This document shows positions 1-5,717 of a stretch of 5,744 nt of DNA, piece after piece. The stretch's first letter is position 1. The number at the start of each line of letters is the position of its first letter. The notes under the pieces were generated by a model. That model did not search any database. It saw only the letters and a program-made list of their open reading frames with translations, and was not told the DNA's origin. The DNA is from an uncultured Carnobacterium sp. (lineage in GTDB: Bacteria > Bacillota > Bacilli > Lactobacillales > Aerococcaceae): NCBI GenBank assembly GCA_937976325.1, contig CALJSD010000112.1, positions 1 through 5,744 of the forward strand, given 5' to 3'. Made by a program: the position numbers and the translations under genes.

Positions 1-31
1 AACGAATAAGAGGGAGTAAGGAATTTATTCC
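1..31. repeat. 31-bp direct repeat, left copy
   Basis: The first 31 bases of the window recur without a mismatch at 5687-5717 in the same orientation; after that the copies differ by one extra C in the left one and then diverge. The left copy starts at the window edge, so the true repeat may be longer. It contains the left arm of the hairpin at 8-43. The partner lies beyond the other end of the five-gene block, so the pair brackets the whole operon region. The identity is read directly; a role is not known. Confidence 0.85.
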
Positions 32-43
32 CTACTCCCTCTT
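8..43 (-). terminator. Long hairpin, probable terminator of the amidohydrolase gene
   Basis: Bases 8-24 pair with 27-43 in a 17-bp stem with a single A/C mismatch and a nominal 2-base loop, which will open to a few more bases in RNA. It lies about 95 bp past the stop codon of the amidohydrolase. On the minus strand the stem closes with CTCTT and continues ATTCGTT, a moderately U-rich tail, so intrinsic termination of leftward transcription is plausible. On the plus strand the stem also ends in CTCTTT, so it could act in both directions. The left arm belongs to the 31-bp repeat, so it may equally be part of a dispersed repeat element. Confidence 0.55.
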
Positions 44-64
44 TGAGGATTCAAAGGCGAGAGA

Positions 65-82
65 CATCGGCTCGAGCCGGTG
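65..82. other. Short GC-rich hairpin next to the amidohydrolase 3' end
   Basis: Bases 68-79 are a perfect 12-bp palindrome (CGGCTCGAGCCG), and pairing extends outward to 65-82 through one G·T wobble. It is conspicuously GC-rich in an A+T-rich flank. It lies in the spacer between the two repeat modules of the left flank; the matching spacer on the right flank (between 5671 and 5691) is shorter and lacks it. No U-run follows, so it is a poor stand-alone terminator. It could be part of a repeat element, an RNA stability hairpin at the 3' end of the amidohydrolase transcript, or a protein-binding site. Confidence 0.5.
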
Positions 83-87
83 CCCCA

Positions 88-137
88 CTATTACTCTTTC
101 AATATAAAACTGATTCTTTGAAGTAATCCTTGAGTTT
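88..137 (+). repeat. 50-bp inverted repeat, left copy
   Basis: The reverse complement of 5628-5671 aligns here. By hand alignment 40 of 44 aligned bases agree, with two 3-base gaps. The shared core includes AAACTGATTCTTT and GTAATCCTTGA. The copy ends two bases before the stop codon of the amidohydrolase (139-141). Together with the hairpin at 8-43 it forms a two-module arrangement that is repeated in opposite orientation at the right end of the window. No coding function is seen. Confidence 0.75.
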
Positions 138-138
138 C

Positions 139-1473
139 TTAACCGAATGATAATTGGTCAGATAGTTCTACCGCGCGATTTTCAAAGGCCCCCATTCCCT
201 CTTTCAACGCACTTTGTAGCCCTTCTAACGATACATTCACTAGCTTCTTGCCTTCCACAACTCTTTCCCCATTAATCCACACATCTTGGACATTAGAGGC
301 ATTGGCAGAATACACCAAGGCTGCATACCCATCATGCACAGGGAACATATTCACAGAAGAGGTTTCAACAAGCACAATATCCGCTTTTTTGCCTGCTTCA
401 AGCGTGCCAACTTCCTCATCGAGTCCTAGTGCTTTTGCCCCGCCTCTTGTCGCCAAAGCCACGATTTCTTTTGCAGGGAATGCGCTACGATCCTTCAGAT
501 GCGTTTTATGGAAATTAGCTACCATTCGCATTTGTGTAAATAAATCTAGCGTATTGCCGCTACTTGGGCCGTCCGTTCCTAATCCAACCGTTACCCCATG
601 ATCTAGTAAACTACGAATCGGTGCGACTCCTTTGGCAGACTTCGTATTGGCACCAATACAATGAACCACGCTGACTTTTGGATACTTGGCTAGAATTTCG
701 ACATCGGATTCCGTCATCAGGATTCCATGCGCTAGGATAACCGGCACTTCGAAAAATCCAAGTGACTCTAAAAATTCGATTGGTGTTTGGTTATAGGTTT
801 TACGGAAATAATCCATCTCGTACGTCATCTCAGAAACATGGAGCGTAATAGGAACTTGGTTTTCTTTAGCAAAGGCTAGAATCGCTCTCATCACTTCTTC
901 GGTATTTGTATTCGGAGCATGAGGGGCAATTAATGGATGTACGAGTTCGTCCCCTTTCCATTTATCAACAAACGTTTGGGTATACGCTAAAGCTTCGTCT
1001 GTATTTTTACTATCAGGAGTCTTCATATCGATAATCGTTTCGCCTACAAGAGAGCGCATCTTCATGTCTTTTGCGACTGTAGCAACGGCGTCTTCAAAAT
1101 AATACATATCACACATCGCAGTCACCCCTGCCAACTGCATCTCTGCAATCGCATAGGCCGTGCTCTTAGCGATTAACGGTTCATCGACCACTTCTTGTTC
1201 TAATGGAAATAGGAAGCGTCTGAGGCGGTCTGGGCAATCGTCTCCTAATGAACGAAACGGAATCATCCCGCAATGCGTATGAGCGTTCACGAATCCAGGA
1301 AGCAGGATTCCACCATGCGCATCTATCCACTCCTCTGCCTTACTCTCCTCAAATTGATCCATCGCACCAACTTCAACAATTGAATGCTCCTCAATCACTA
1401 AGTACCCACTTCGGTACTCTGTAAAGGCATCATCCATCGTTAAAATCCATGCATTTTTATAACCGATTCTCAT
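139..1473 (-). CDS. Metal-dependent amidohydrolase, MtaD/TrzN/AtzB-like (probable deaminase)
   Basis: This is a cytosolic amidohydrolase-superfamily enzyme of the group that hydrolytically deaminates purine-like or triazine-like aromatic amines (S-adenosylhomocysteine/methylthioadenosine deaminases and relatives). Numbered from the ATG at 1473 (444 residues, usual family length), the metal and catalytic set is complete: H65 and H67 in NAHTH, H185 in APHAP, H212 and E215 in LHVSE, H249 in LAHG, D301 in GTDGPSS. The N-terminal ~55 residues and the C-terminal ~350-405, with the conserved GTLEAGKKADIVLV, form the small beta domain around the barrel. A GTG nine bases upstream (1482) also gives an open frame, but it overlaps the GGGAG motif, which sits 8 bases before the ATG; the ATG product also starts as relatives do. 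It follows the transporter genes in the same direction, past a terminator. Family assignment is firm; the substrate is unknown and could be a purine derivative, a pyrimidine or another N-heterocycle. Confidence 0.92.
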   Translation of the reverse strand: MRIGYKNAWILTMDDAFTEYRSGYLVIEEHSIVEVGAMDQFEESKAEEWIDAHGGILLPGFVNAHTHCGMIPFRSLGDDCPDRLRRFLFPLEQEVVDEPLIAKSTAYAIAEMQLAGVTAMCDMYYFEDAVATVAKDMKMRSLVGETIIDMKTPDSKNTDEALAYTQTFVDKWKGDELVHPLIAPHAPNTNTEEVMRAILAFAKENQVPITLHVSEMTYEMDYFRKTYNQTPIEFLESLGFFEVPVILAHGILMTESDVEILAKYPKVSVVHCIGANTKSAKGVAPIRSLLDHGVTVGLGTDGPSSGNTLDLFTQMRMVANFHKTHLKDRSAFPAKEIVALATRGGAKALGLDEEVGTLEAGKKADIVLVETSSVNMFPVHDGYAALVYSANASNVQDVWINGERVVEGKKLVNVSLEGLQSALKEGMGAFENRAVELSDQLSFG

Positions 1474-1517
1474 TACTGCCACTCCCTTTCCTGTCTTCTT
1501 TATTCTAATTGAATTCC

Positions 1518-1546
1518 ATTATAAGAACAATCAAAACTCGCATTAG
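1518..1546 (-). promoter_or_regulatory. Candidate promoter of the amidohydrolase gene
   Basis: A perfect TATAAT lies on the minus strand at 1523-1518, about 45 bases before the ATG and just downstream of the terminator that closes the transporter operon. The hexamer 17 bases upstream (CTAATG, 1546-1541) is a poor -35 box, so strength is doubtful. A second possible pair, TTGTTC then TAGAAT with 17 bases between, overlaps it. A separate promoter would let the enzyme be expressed apart from the importer; otherwise it depends on read-through. Confidence 0.35.
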
Positions 1547-1585
1547 AAGAACAAAGCCGCCAGTCTAACAACTATCTAGCGGCTT
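1545..1585 (-). terminator. Intrinsic terminator after the binding-protein gene
   Basis: On the minus strand AAGCCGCTAG (1585-1576) pairs with CTGGCGGCTT (1563-1554) in a 10-bp, GC-containing stem with one G·T wobble and a 12-base loop. The U-rich run TGTTCTTCT follows directly. It lies about 45 bases past the stop codon of the lipoprotein gene and separates the importer operon from the amidohydrolase. Some read-through is possible because the tail is interrupted by G and C. Confidence 0.75.
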
Positions 1586-1614
1586 CGTCTACTCTTTATT
1601 CTGATCTGTCCTTA

Positions 1615-1635
1615 AATAGAATTCAAGATTCTATT
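1615..1635 (-). other. A+T-rich hairpin over the stop codon of the binding-protein gene
   Basis: AATAGAAT and ATTCTATT form a perfect 8-bp stem around a 5-base loop. The stop codon TAG of the lipoprotein gene (1633-1631) lies in one arm. The stem is A+T-rich and lacks a U-tail, so it is not a terminator. It may add 3' structure to the binding-protein message upstream of the real terminator, or may be chance in A+T-rich DNA. Confidence 0.4.
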
Positions 1636-2716
1636 GGTTTAAGATTTTATTCCATTGGTCAATCCAAGATTTAAGGTTTTCGTTTACAAGTTTGAAATCA
1701 ACTGTTTTCGCACGTTTTGCAACATCCCCATAAGTCATTGTTTTCACTTCGTTATCTGCTAATTTTACATCTTTATTAACAGGAGCTTCACTCAATGATT
1801 TTGCTTTTACAGTTTGGTTTTCAGCACCAATACGGAAGTTAACATATTTGTACGCATTTTCTTTGTTTTTCGCATCTTTAACGATGTTCACTGTGTTGTA
1901 GTTTGCATAAGTTCCAGATTCAGGAACAACAGAAACGACATTGCTATTTGCTTTTTGTACAGTAGGAATCGCAAAGTCTACAACGACTGCCACTTGCACT
2001 TCGCCTGCTTGGAACATATTTGCTAAGTCACTTGATTTAGAATATGTTTTAACGATATTTGGTTTTAATTCTTCAAGTGCTTTGAAGGCTGCTGCCCCTT
2101 TATCGTCTTTAAGAGCTTTACCGCCTTTATCAGCCGCTACAGATAAGAATAATGGACCACCTGTTGTTGTGATATCAGGAATTGCCACTTTACCTTTCAA
2201 ATCTTCTGACCATAAGTCGCTCCAATCTTTAATTTCACGACCTAATTTTTCTTTATCGTAAACAATCGCAATACTGTTAATAGAGAATGGAATTCCTCCG
2301 CCGTTTTGGAACACTTCTTTAGCGCCATCTGTTAATAAAGCAAGGTTTGGAATTTCTTTTTCAGTGACTGTTTCAAATAATCCTTCAGTTGTTCCTTTTG
2401 TAGAACCTGATTGTGATAATTCGATAACGTCGATGTTGCTTCCGCCGCTTTGAACTTTTGTTAAACGTTCTGAAGCATTCCCAACTTCTAATGTCACTTT
2501 AACGCCATTCGCTTCAGCAAATGGATTGATAATGTCGCGCTCAACGATATCTTGGCTTAATCCAAATGTTGAAACGACTAATTCAGAAGAAGCGCCTTTT
2601 GAAGCATCTCCTCCTGCTGTTGTGGCATCATTCTTTGGTAAATTTGCTTGGCTATTTCCGCAACCTGCTAAGACTAATAACGACGCTACTGCAATACCTG
2701 CAATTGATTTTTTCAT
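1631..2716 (-). CDS. ABC importer substrate-binding lipoprotein (PotD-like, family 1 type)
   Basis: This is the extracellular receptor of the importer, anchored to the outer face of the membrane. A signal peptide (KK, then hydrophobic 5-17) ends in the lipobox LAGC, so C19 would be lipid-modified. Residues 20-45 are a Ser/Gly/Ala/Lys-rich tether. Residues about 46-335 resemble the spermidine/putrescine-type solute-binding fold, with landmarks at GIPFSINSIAIVYD (141-154) and WSDLW (165-169). Length (361 aa) is normal. The ATG has AAGGAG nine bases upstream. It is the last gene of the transporter block, 27 bases after the ATPase gene and directly before a terminator. The domain has few Trp residues and I cannot locate the aromatic/acidic polyamine box of PotD, so a polyamine ligand should not be assumed. 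The downstream amidohydrolase suggests a nitrogenous compound, by inference only. Confidence 0.92.
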   Translation of the reverse strand: MKKSIAGIAVASLLVLAGCGNSQANLPKNDATTAGGDASKGASSELVVSTFGLSQDIVERDIINPFAEANGVKVTLEVGNASERLTKVQSGGSNIDVIELSQSGSTKGTTEGLFETVTEKEIPNLALLTDGAKEVFQNGGGIPFSINSIAIVYDKEKLGREIKDWSDLWSEDLKGKVAIPDITTTGGPLFLSVAADKGGKALKDDKGAAAFKALEELKPNIVKTYSKSSDLANMFQAGEVQVAVVVDFAIPTVQKANSNVVSVVPESGTYANYNTVNIVKDAKNKENAYKYVNFRIGAENQTVKAKSLSEAPVNKDVKLADNEVKTMTYGDVAKRAKTVDFKLVNENLKSWIDQWNKILNQ

Positions 2717-2743
2717 GTGTGTACACTCCTTAAATTTTTTATT

Positions 2744-3766
2744 TTATAACACAATGACATGATCTTTAGGGAACGCTAGAGAGACTTTCGTTCCAACTTC
2801 TAAAACGGCTGGGTTGTTCACAAGAAGCACGCCCACTTCCGTTTTCACTTCATACTGATACGCTTTTCCGATGAAGGTTCTTACTAAAATTTCGCCTGGA
2901 AGAACTCCATCGCCCTCGTTTAAGAGTTCGATATGGTCTGGACGAATCGTTACCGTCACATCGCCTTCTTTAGCATGTTCCATCGTTTCAAGAACAAGTC
3001 CATTCGACAATTGAACAGTTTGATTCTCTTGCACCGTTCCTTTGATGAAGTTTTCAAATCCAATAAAACGAGCGACAAACTCAGTGGTTGGATGTTGATA
3101 AATTTCTTCAGGAGTCCCGTATTGTTCGATAATCCCATTATTCATAACGGCTACCTTATCCGAGATTGAGAAACATTCCTCTTGGTCGTGCGTCACGAAT
3201 AAAGTCGTAATCTTGAATTGTTGCTGGATGCGTTTGATTTCTAGACGCATTTGCAGTCTAAGTTTGGCATCCAAATTACTTAACGGTTCGTCGAGTAATA
3301 AGAGTTTTGGTTCAATGACAAGCGCTCTAGCTAGTGCCACCCGTTGTCTTTGTCCCCCTGAAAGTTGTTTTGGATAGCGATTGCCAAGTTCAGCCAAACC
3401 GCACACTTCAAGCATTTTAGAGACTTTCTCGTCAATCACTGCTTTACTTTCTTTTCTCACTTTCAATCCGAACGCTACATTTTCAGCCACTGTTAAATGC
3501 GGGAATAATGCGTAACTTTGGAATACCATCCCGAATTGTCTATGGTGGACAGGCACTTTTGTCATATCCTCACCGTCTAATTCGAAGGTTCCGCTATTTT
3601 GATTAAGGAGTCCCGCTACAATACGAAGCGTCGTCGTTTTCCCACAACCACTCGGACCGAGCAAGGAAACTAATTCCCCTTTTTCAATCGATAAATTCAA
3701 ATCTTTTAAAATATGATGCTTATTATCATAGATCATATTTACATCTGTTAATTTTACAAATGACAT
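2744..3766 (-). CDS. ABC importer ATP-binding protein (PotA-like, with TOBE-like C-terminus)
   Basis: This is the cytoplasmic ATPase that powers the importer, working as a dimer on the two permeases. All nucleotide-binding motifs are intact: Walker A GPSGCGKTT at 37-45, Q-loop Q83, signature LSGGQ at 135-139, Walker B LLLLDE at 155-160, D-loop SNLD at 163-166 and switch H193. Residues from about 235 to 340 match the accessory TOBE region seen in PotA, CysA and FbpC, with RPDHIELL (275-282) as the clearest landmark. The 340-residue length is usual. The ATG has AAGGAG six bases upstream, overlapping the stop codon of permease 2, which points to translational coupling. Family and role are secure. 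PotA, FbpC and similar ATPases cannot be separated by substrate from this sequence, so no symbol is given. Confidence 0.96.
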   Translation of the reverse strand: MSFVKLTDVNMIYDNKHHILKDLNLSIEKGELVSLLGPSGCGKTTTLRIVAGLLNQNSGTFELDGEDMTKVPVHHRQFGMVFQSYALFPHLTVAENVAFGLKVRKESKAVIDEKVSKMLEVCGLAELGNRYPKQLSGGQRQRVALARALVIEPKLLLLDEPLSNLDAKLRLQMRLEIKRIQQQFKITTLFVTHDQEECFSISDKVAVMNNGIIEQYGTPEEIYQHPTTEFVARFIGFENFIKGTVQENQTVQLSNGLVLETMEHAKEGDVTVTIRPDHIELLNEGDGVLPGEILVRTFIGKAYQYEVKTEVGVLLVNNPAVLEVGTKVSLAFPKDHVIVL

Positions 3767-3776
3767 ATCTTTCTCC

Positions 3777-4565
3777 TTATGAAATGGAAGCTAAGCCCAA
3801 CGTTTTTTCAATCGCAATCATAATCCCCATCGTTACAAACATTAAAATCACAGATAATGCCGAAACAGATGGATCGTAGTTGAATTCCATGTAACTTAAT
3901 AAAGTCGTTGGAAGCATGGTCACTCCTGGACCCGATAAGAACATCGAAACAGGAACGTTATTGAATGAGTTCACGAACGCTAGCATGAACGCCGCGAAAA
4001 TTCCTGATGTGATATTTGGTAAGAGCACCGTCGCAAAGGCTCTCTTCTTCGTGCATCCAAGCGTCCAAGCAGCCTCTTCCATCGAAACATCAACTTGTTC
4101 CATACTAGAGCCAACCACACGGATCACATATGGGATACTAATGAGGAAGTGCCCAATAAGTAATCCCGGTAGAATTGGGAATTTAAAACTCACAACAATC
4201 ATTTGATAGAGGGAATACCCGACGACAATCCCCGGAATCATTGTTGGCGATAAGAAGAAATCCTTCATTAATTTCTTCCCTTTAAATTGGTCTCTGGATA
4301 ATACATACGCTGCTGGCACCCCAATGACTAATGCAAGGAGTGTGGCCACAACGCCTACAAGTAAGCTCAGTTGCAAGCTCGACATGAATGCTTTTGACGT
4401 AAGCGCCATAATATACCAGTCGATGGTAAATCCTTTAATTGGGAAGGTAATAATCGCTTCTGTCCCAAAGGAAGTAATTACGATAATCACGAGTGGCAAG
4501 AATAGGAATAAGAAGACAACAGTCGCAATCATGGTTAGTAATTTATTTTTACGCAATGTCTCCAC
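3777..4565 (-). CDS. ABC importer permease 2 (PotC-like, MetI-type)
   Basis: This is the second membrane subunit of the importer. It shows about six hydrophobic segments (roughly 11-32, 64-89, 104-128, 130-150, 184-206 and 234-254). The cytoplasmic coupling helix carries the EAA motif: EEAAWTLG at 163-170, followed by LLP at 181-183, which contacts the ATPase. Length of 262 residues is typical of PotC-like subunits. The start is uncertain. The GTG at 4565 gives METLRKNK and overlaps permease 1 by 17 bases but has only a weak upstream GGA. A TTG at 4556 has AGGTGG five bases upstream and would shorten the protein by three residues, with an 8-base overlap (TTGCGTAA). I kept the longer form because neither site decides. 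The overlap and the 10-base gap to the ATPase gene indicate one transcript. Confidence 0.94.
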   Translation of the reverse strand: METLRKNKLLTMIATVVFLFLFLPLVIIVITSFGTEAIITFPIKGFTIDWYIMALTSKAFMSSLQLSLLVGVVATLLALVIGVPAAYVLSRDQFKGKKLMKDFFLSPTMIPGIVVGYSLYQMIVVSFKFPILPGLLIGHFLISIPYVIRVVGSSMEQVDVSMEEAAWTLGCTKKRAFATVLLPNITSGIFAAFMLAFVNSFNNVPVSMFLSGPGVTMLPTTLLSYMEFNYDPSVSALSVILMFVTMGIMIAIEKTLGLASIS

Positions 4566-5385
4566 CTCGCTTATCCATCGATTTCGCTAAGAGATTCAAT
4601 GCCTTCATCACGGCAAATGTAATCACAATCATGACAAGCGCAATCACACTCGCACTTGTCCAATCACCAAGCGTTGTCGCGCGTTGGTAAAGTAATGTCG
4701 CTAACATCATCTTTTTATTTCCACCTAATAATTGTGGAGTTGTATATGCGGTAAGTGTCCCTGTAAACACGAGAATACTTCCGACAATCATCCCTGGTAG
4801 CGATAGTGGCAAAATAATCTTGAAGAAGCCTTTTAAAGGACTTAGCCCAAGCGTTGCCGCCGGTTCAAGTAGGTCATCATCAATATTTTCCAGAACACCT
4901 ACAAGCGTCATAATCATCGTTGGTAAGAATAAATAAACCGAACCGATAATAATCGAGAAGTCTGTATATAAGAGTGACATTGGCTCAGTAATCACGCCAA
5001 ACATCATTAGTAAATTATTGATTACTCCGTTTTTACCAAGAATCGTAATCCATGCAAAGCTTCGAATAACAGAGTTTGTTAAAAGTGGGAATAGCGTTAA
5101 CGCAATCAGAATCCCTCTCCATTTCTTCGATACTCCAGAAATAACATATGCTGCAGGCAAGCCCAAAACAGCACAAAAAATAGTAACGATCAAGGAAATA
5201 CTAAGCGTACGTCCTAACACCGCCATAAAATAGGAATCTTTGAAAAAATCAATATACAGTTGCAAAGAAAAACTACTTTCTGGGAAAACCGTTGGAATCA
5301 AGCTACTTAGCAACGGAAGGACTAAGAAAAAGCACAATAGAACAATCCCTGGAAAGAGCAACGTATATCGAACGTTCTTTTTCAT
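4549..5385 (-). CDS. ABC importer permease 1 (PotB-like, MetI-type)
   Basis: This is the first membrane subunit of the importer and the first gene of the operon. The 278-residue protein has about six hydrophobic segments (roughly 9-30, 59-84, 91-115, 143-166, 196-216 and 245-267). Its EAA coupling motif lies at 174-198: EPAATLG, then KIILPLSLPG. The loop between segments 1 and 2 carries the outward-facing part, as in PotB-type subunits. The ATG at 5385 has AAGGAG (5398-5393) seven bases upstream, and the sigma-A promoter lies about 30 bases further up. The 3' end overlaps the start of permease 2, which favours coupled synthesis of the two subunits in equal amount. The substrate cannot be read from this subunit. 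Confidence 0.95.
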   Translation of the reverse strand: MKKNVRYTLLFPGIVLLCFFLVLPLLSSLIPTVFPESSFSLQLYIDFFKDSYFMAVLGRTLSISLIVTIFCAVLGLPAAYVISGVSKKWRGILIALTLFPLLTNSVIRSFAWITILGKNGVINNLLMMFGVITEPMSLLYTDFSIIIGSVYLFLPTMIMTLVGVLENIDDDLLEPAATLGLSPLKGFFKIILPLSLPGMIVGSILVFTGTLTAYTTPQLLGGNKKMMLATLLYQRATTLGDWTSASVIALVMIVITFAVMKALNLLAKSMDKRGGDIA

Positions 5386-5416
5386 AACACATCTCCTTGT
5401 TCGTTTTTAGACTTAT

Positions 5417-5445
5417 ATTATATTCCTAAACCGAATAATTTTCAA
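5417..5445 (-). promoter_or_regulatory. Sigma-A promoter of the ABC importer operon
   Basis: On the minus strand TTGAAA (5445-5440) and a perfect TATAAT (5422-5417) are separated by exactly 17 bases. Transcription would begin near 5410, leaving an untranslated leader of about 25 bases that holds little more than the ribosome-binding site of permease 1. The short leader leaves no room for a riboswitch or attenuator downstream of this promoter, so control is expected to act on DNA upstream or around it. Confidence 0.8.
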
Positions 5446-5457
5446 TACAATTTTCAA
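5437..5457 (-). repeat. Tandem 9-bp repeat overlapping the -35 box
   Basis: The minus-strand sequence TTGAAAATT occurs at 5457-5449 and again at 5445-5437, a 12-base period, and the second copy contains the -35 hexamer. Tandem direct repeats at this position could bind a regulator that contacts or blocks RNA polymerase. The region is A+T-rich, so chance is a real alternative. Confidence 0.4.
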
Positions 5458-5518
5458 AGTTTCCAAACAAAATTTTATATACTCTCTATCTAATTCGTGT
5501 TCACATCCCTTTTCAATC

Positions 5519-5560
5519 CGACATTACCAAATATGGTAATTACCATATTTGGTAATGTCG
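5519..5560. promoter_or_regulatory. Perfect 42-bp palindrome, possible double operator
   Basis: All 21 base pairs around the centre between 5539 and 5540 match. Within it the half-site ATTACCA occurs at 5523-5529 and 5539-5545, and its complement TGGTAAT at 5534-5540 and 5550-5556. This makes two 18-bp near-symmetric dyads with centres 16 bases apart. That layout fits a pair of sites for a dimeric repressor or activator. It lies about 75 bp upstream of the main -35 box, with a weaker TTGAAA hexamer (5516-5511) directly beside it. Neither side has a U-run, so an intrinsic terminator is unlikely. The regulator family is not identifiable. Confidence 0.6.
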
Positions 5561-5627
5561 TCTTCTCCCCTTCCATCTCAACGAGCGTAGAAGAAGTATT
5601 ATGTATATTTAGATAAACCAACTACCT

Positions 5628-5671
5628 AAAGTCAAGGATTACAAAAAAGAATCAGTTTATTGAAAGAATAG
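5628..5671 (-). repeat. 50-bp inverted repeat, right copy (44 bp)
   Basis: Read on the minus strand this stretch matches 88-137 at 40 of 44 aligned bases, with two 3-base deletions relative to the left copy. The orientation is opposite, so the two copies face each other across the five genes. It is followed at its outer side by the 31-bp repeat, the same module order as in the left flank. Confidence 0.75.
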
Positions 5672-5686
5672 CGGGAATAGTATTGA

Positions 5687-5717
5687 AACGAATAAGAGGG
5701 AGTAAGGAATTTATTCC
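5687..5717. repeat. 31-bp direct repeat, right copy
   Basis: This is an exact copy of bases 1-31. Its end contains the small palindrome AGGAATTTATTCCT. Unlike the left copy, it is not followed by the complementary arm, so the long hairpin of 8-43 cannot form here; the sequence diverges after 5720. The right copy is thus a half-module in repeat terms. Confidence 0.85.

Noticed and set aside
65..82. Part of a tRNA (T-arm-like GGCTCGAGCC)
   Set aside because: No acceptor stem, anticodon arm or D-arm can be assembled around it, and the T-loop consensus is absent.
248..601. Plus-strand open frame of 117 codons inside the amidohydrolase gene
   Set aside because: It is antisense to a gene with a complete set of catalytic motifs, its translation is low in recognisable features, and it has no credible ribosome-binding site. 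It is a shadow frame, as are the other plus-strand frames under the transporter genes and the 60-codon minus-strand frame inside the ATPase gene.
5386..5520. A riboswitch leader upstream of the importer operon
   Set aside because: The strong promoter leaves a leader of only about 25 bases. I saw no purine, guanidine, thiamine or similar conserved core in the upstream region.
5519..5560. The 42-bp palindrome as an intrinsic terminator
   Set aside because: The stem is A+T-rich and is followed by TCTTCTCC on one strand and GATTGAAA on the other, with no U-run either way. No gene ends beside it.
5600..5640. A second minus-strand promoter with TTGACT at 5635-5630
   Set aside because: The best -10 candidates at 16-18 bases spacing match TATAAT at no more than four positions, and the hexamer lies inside a repeat whose left copy has TTGAGT.
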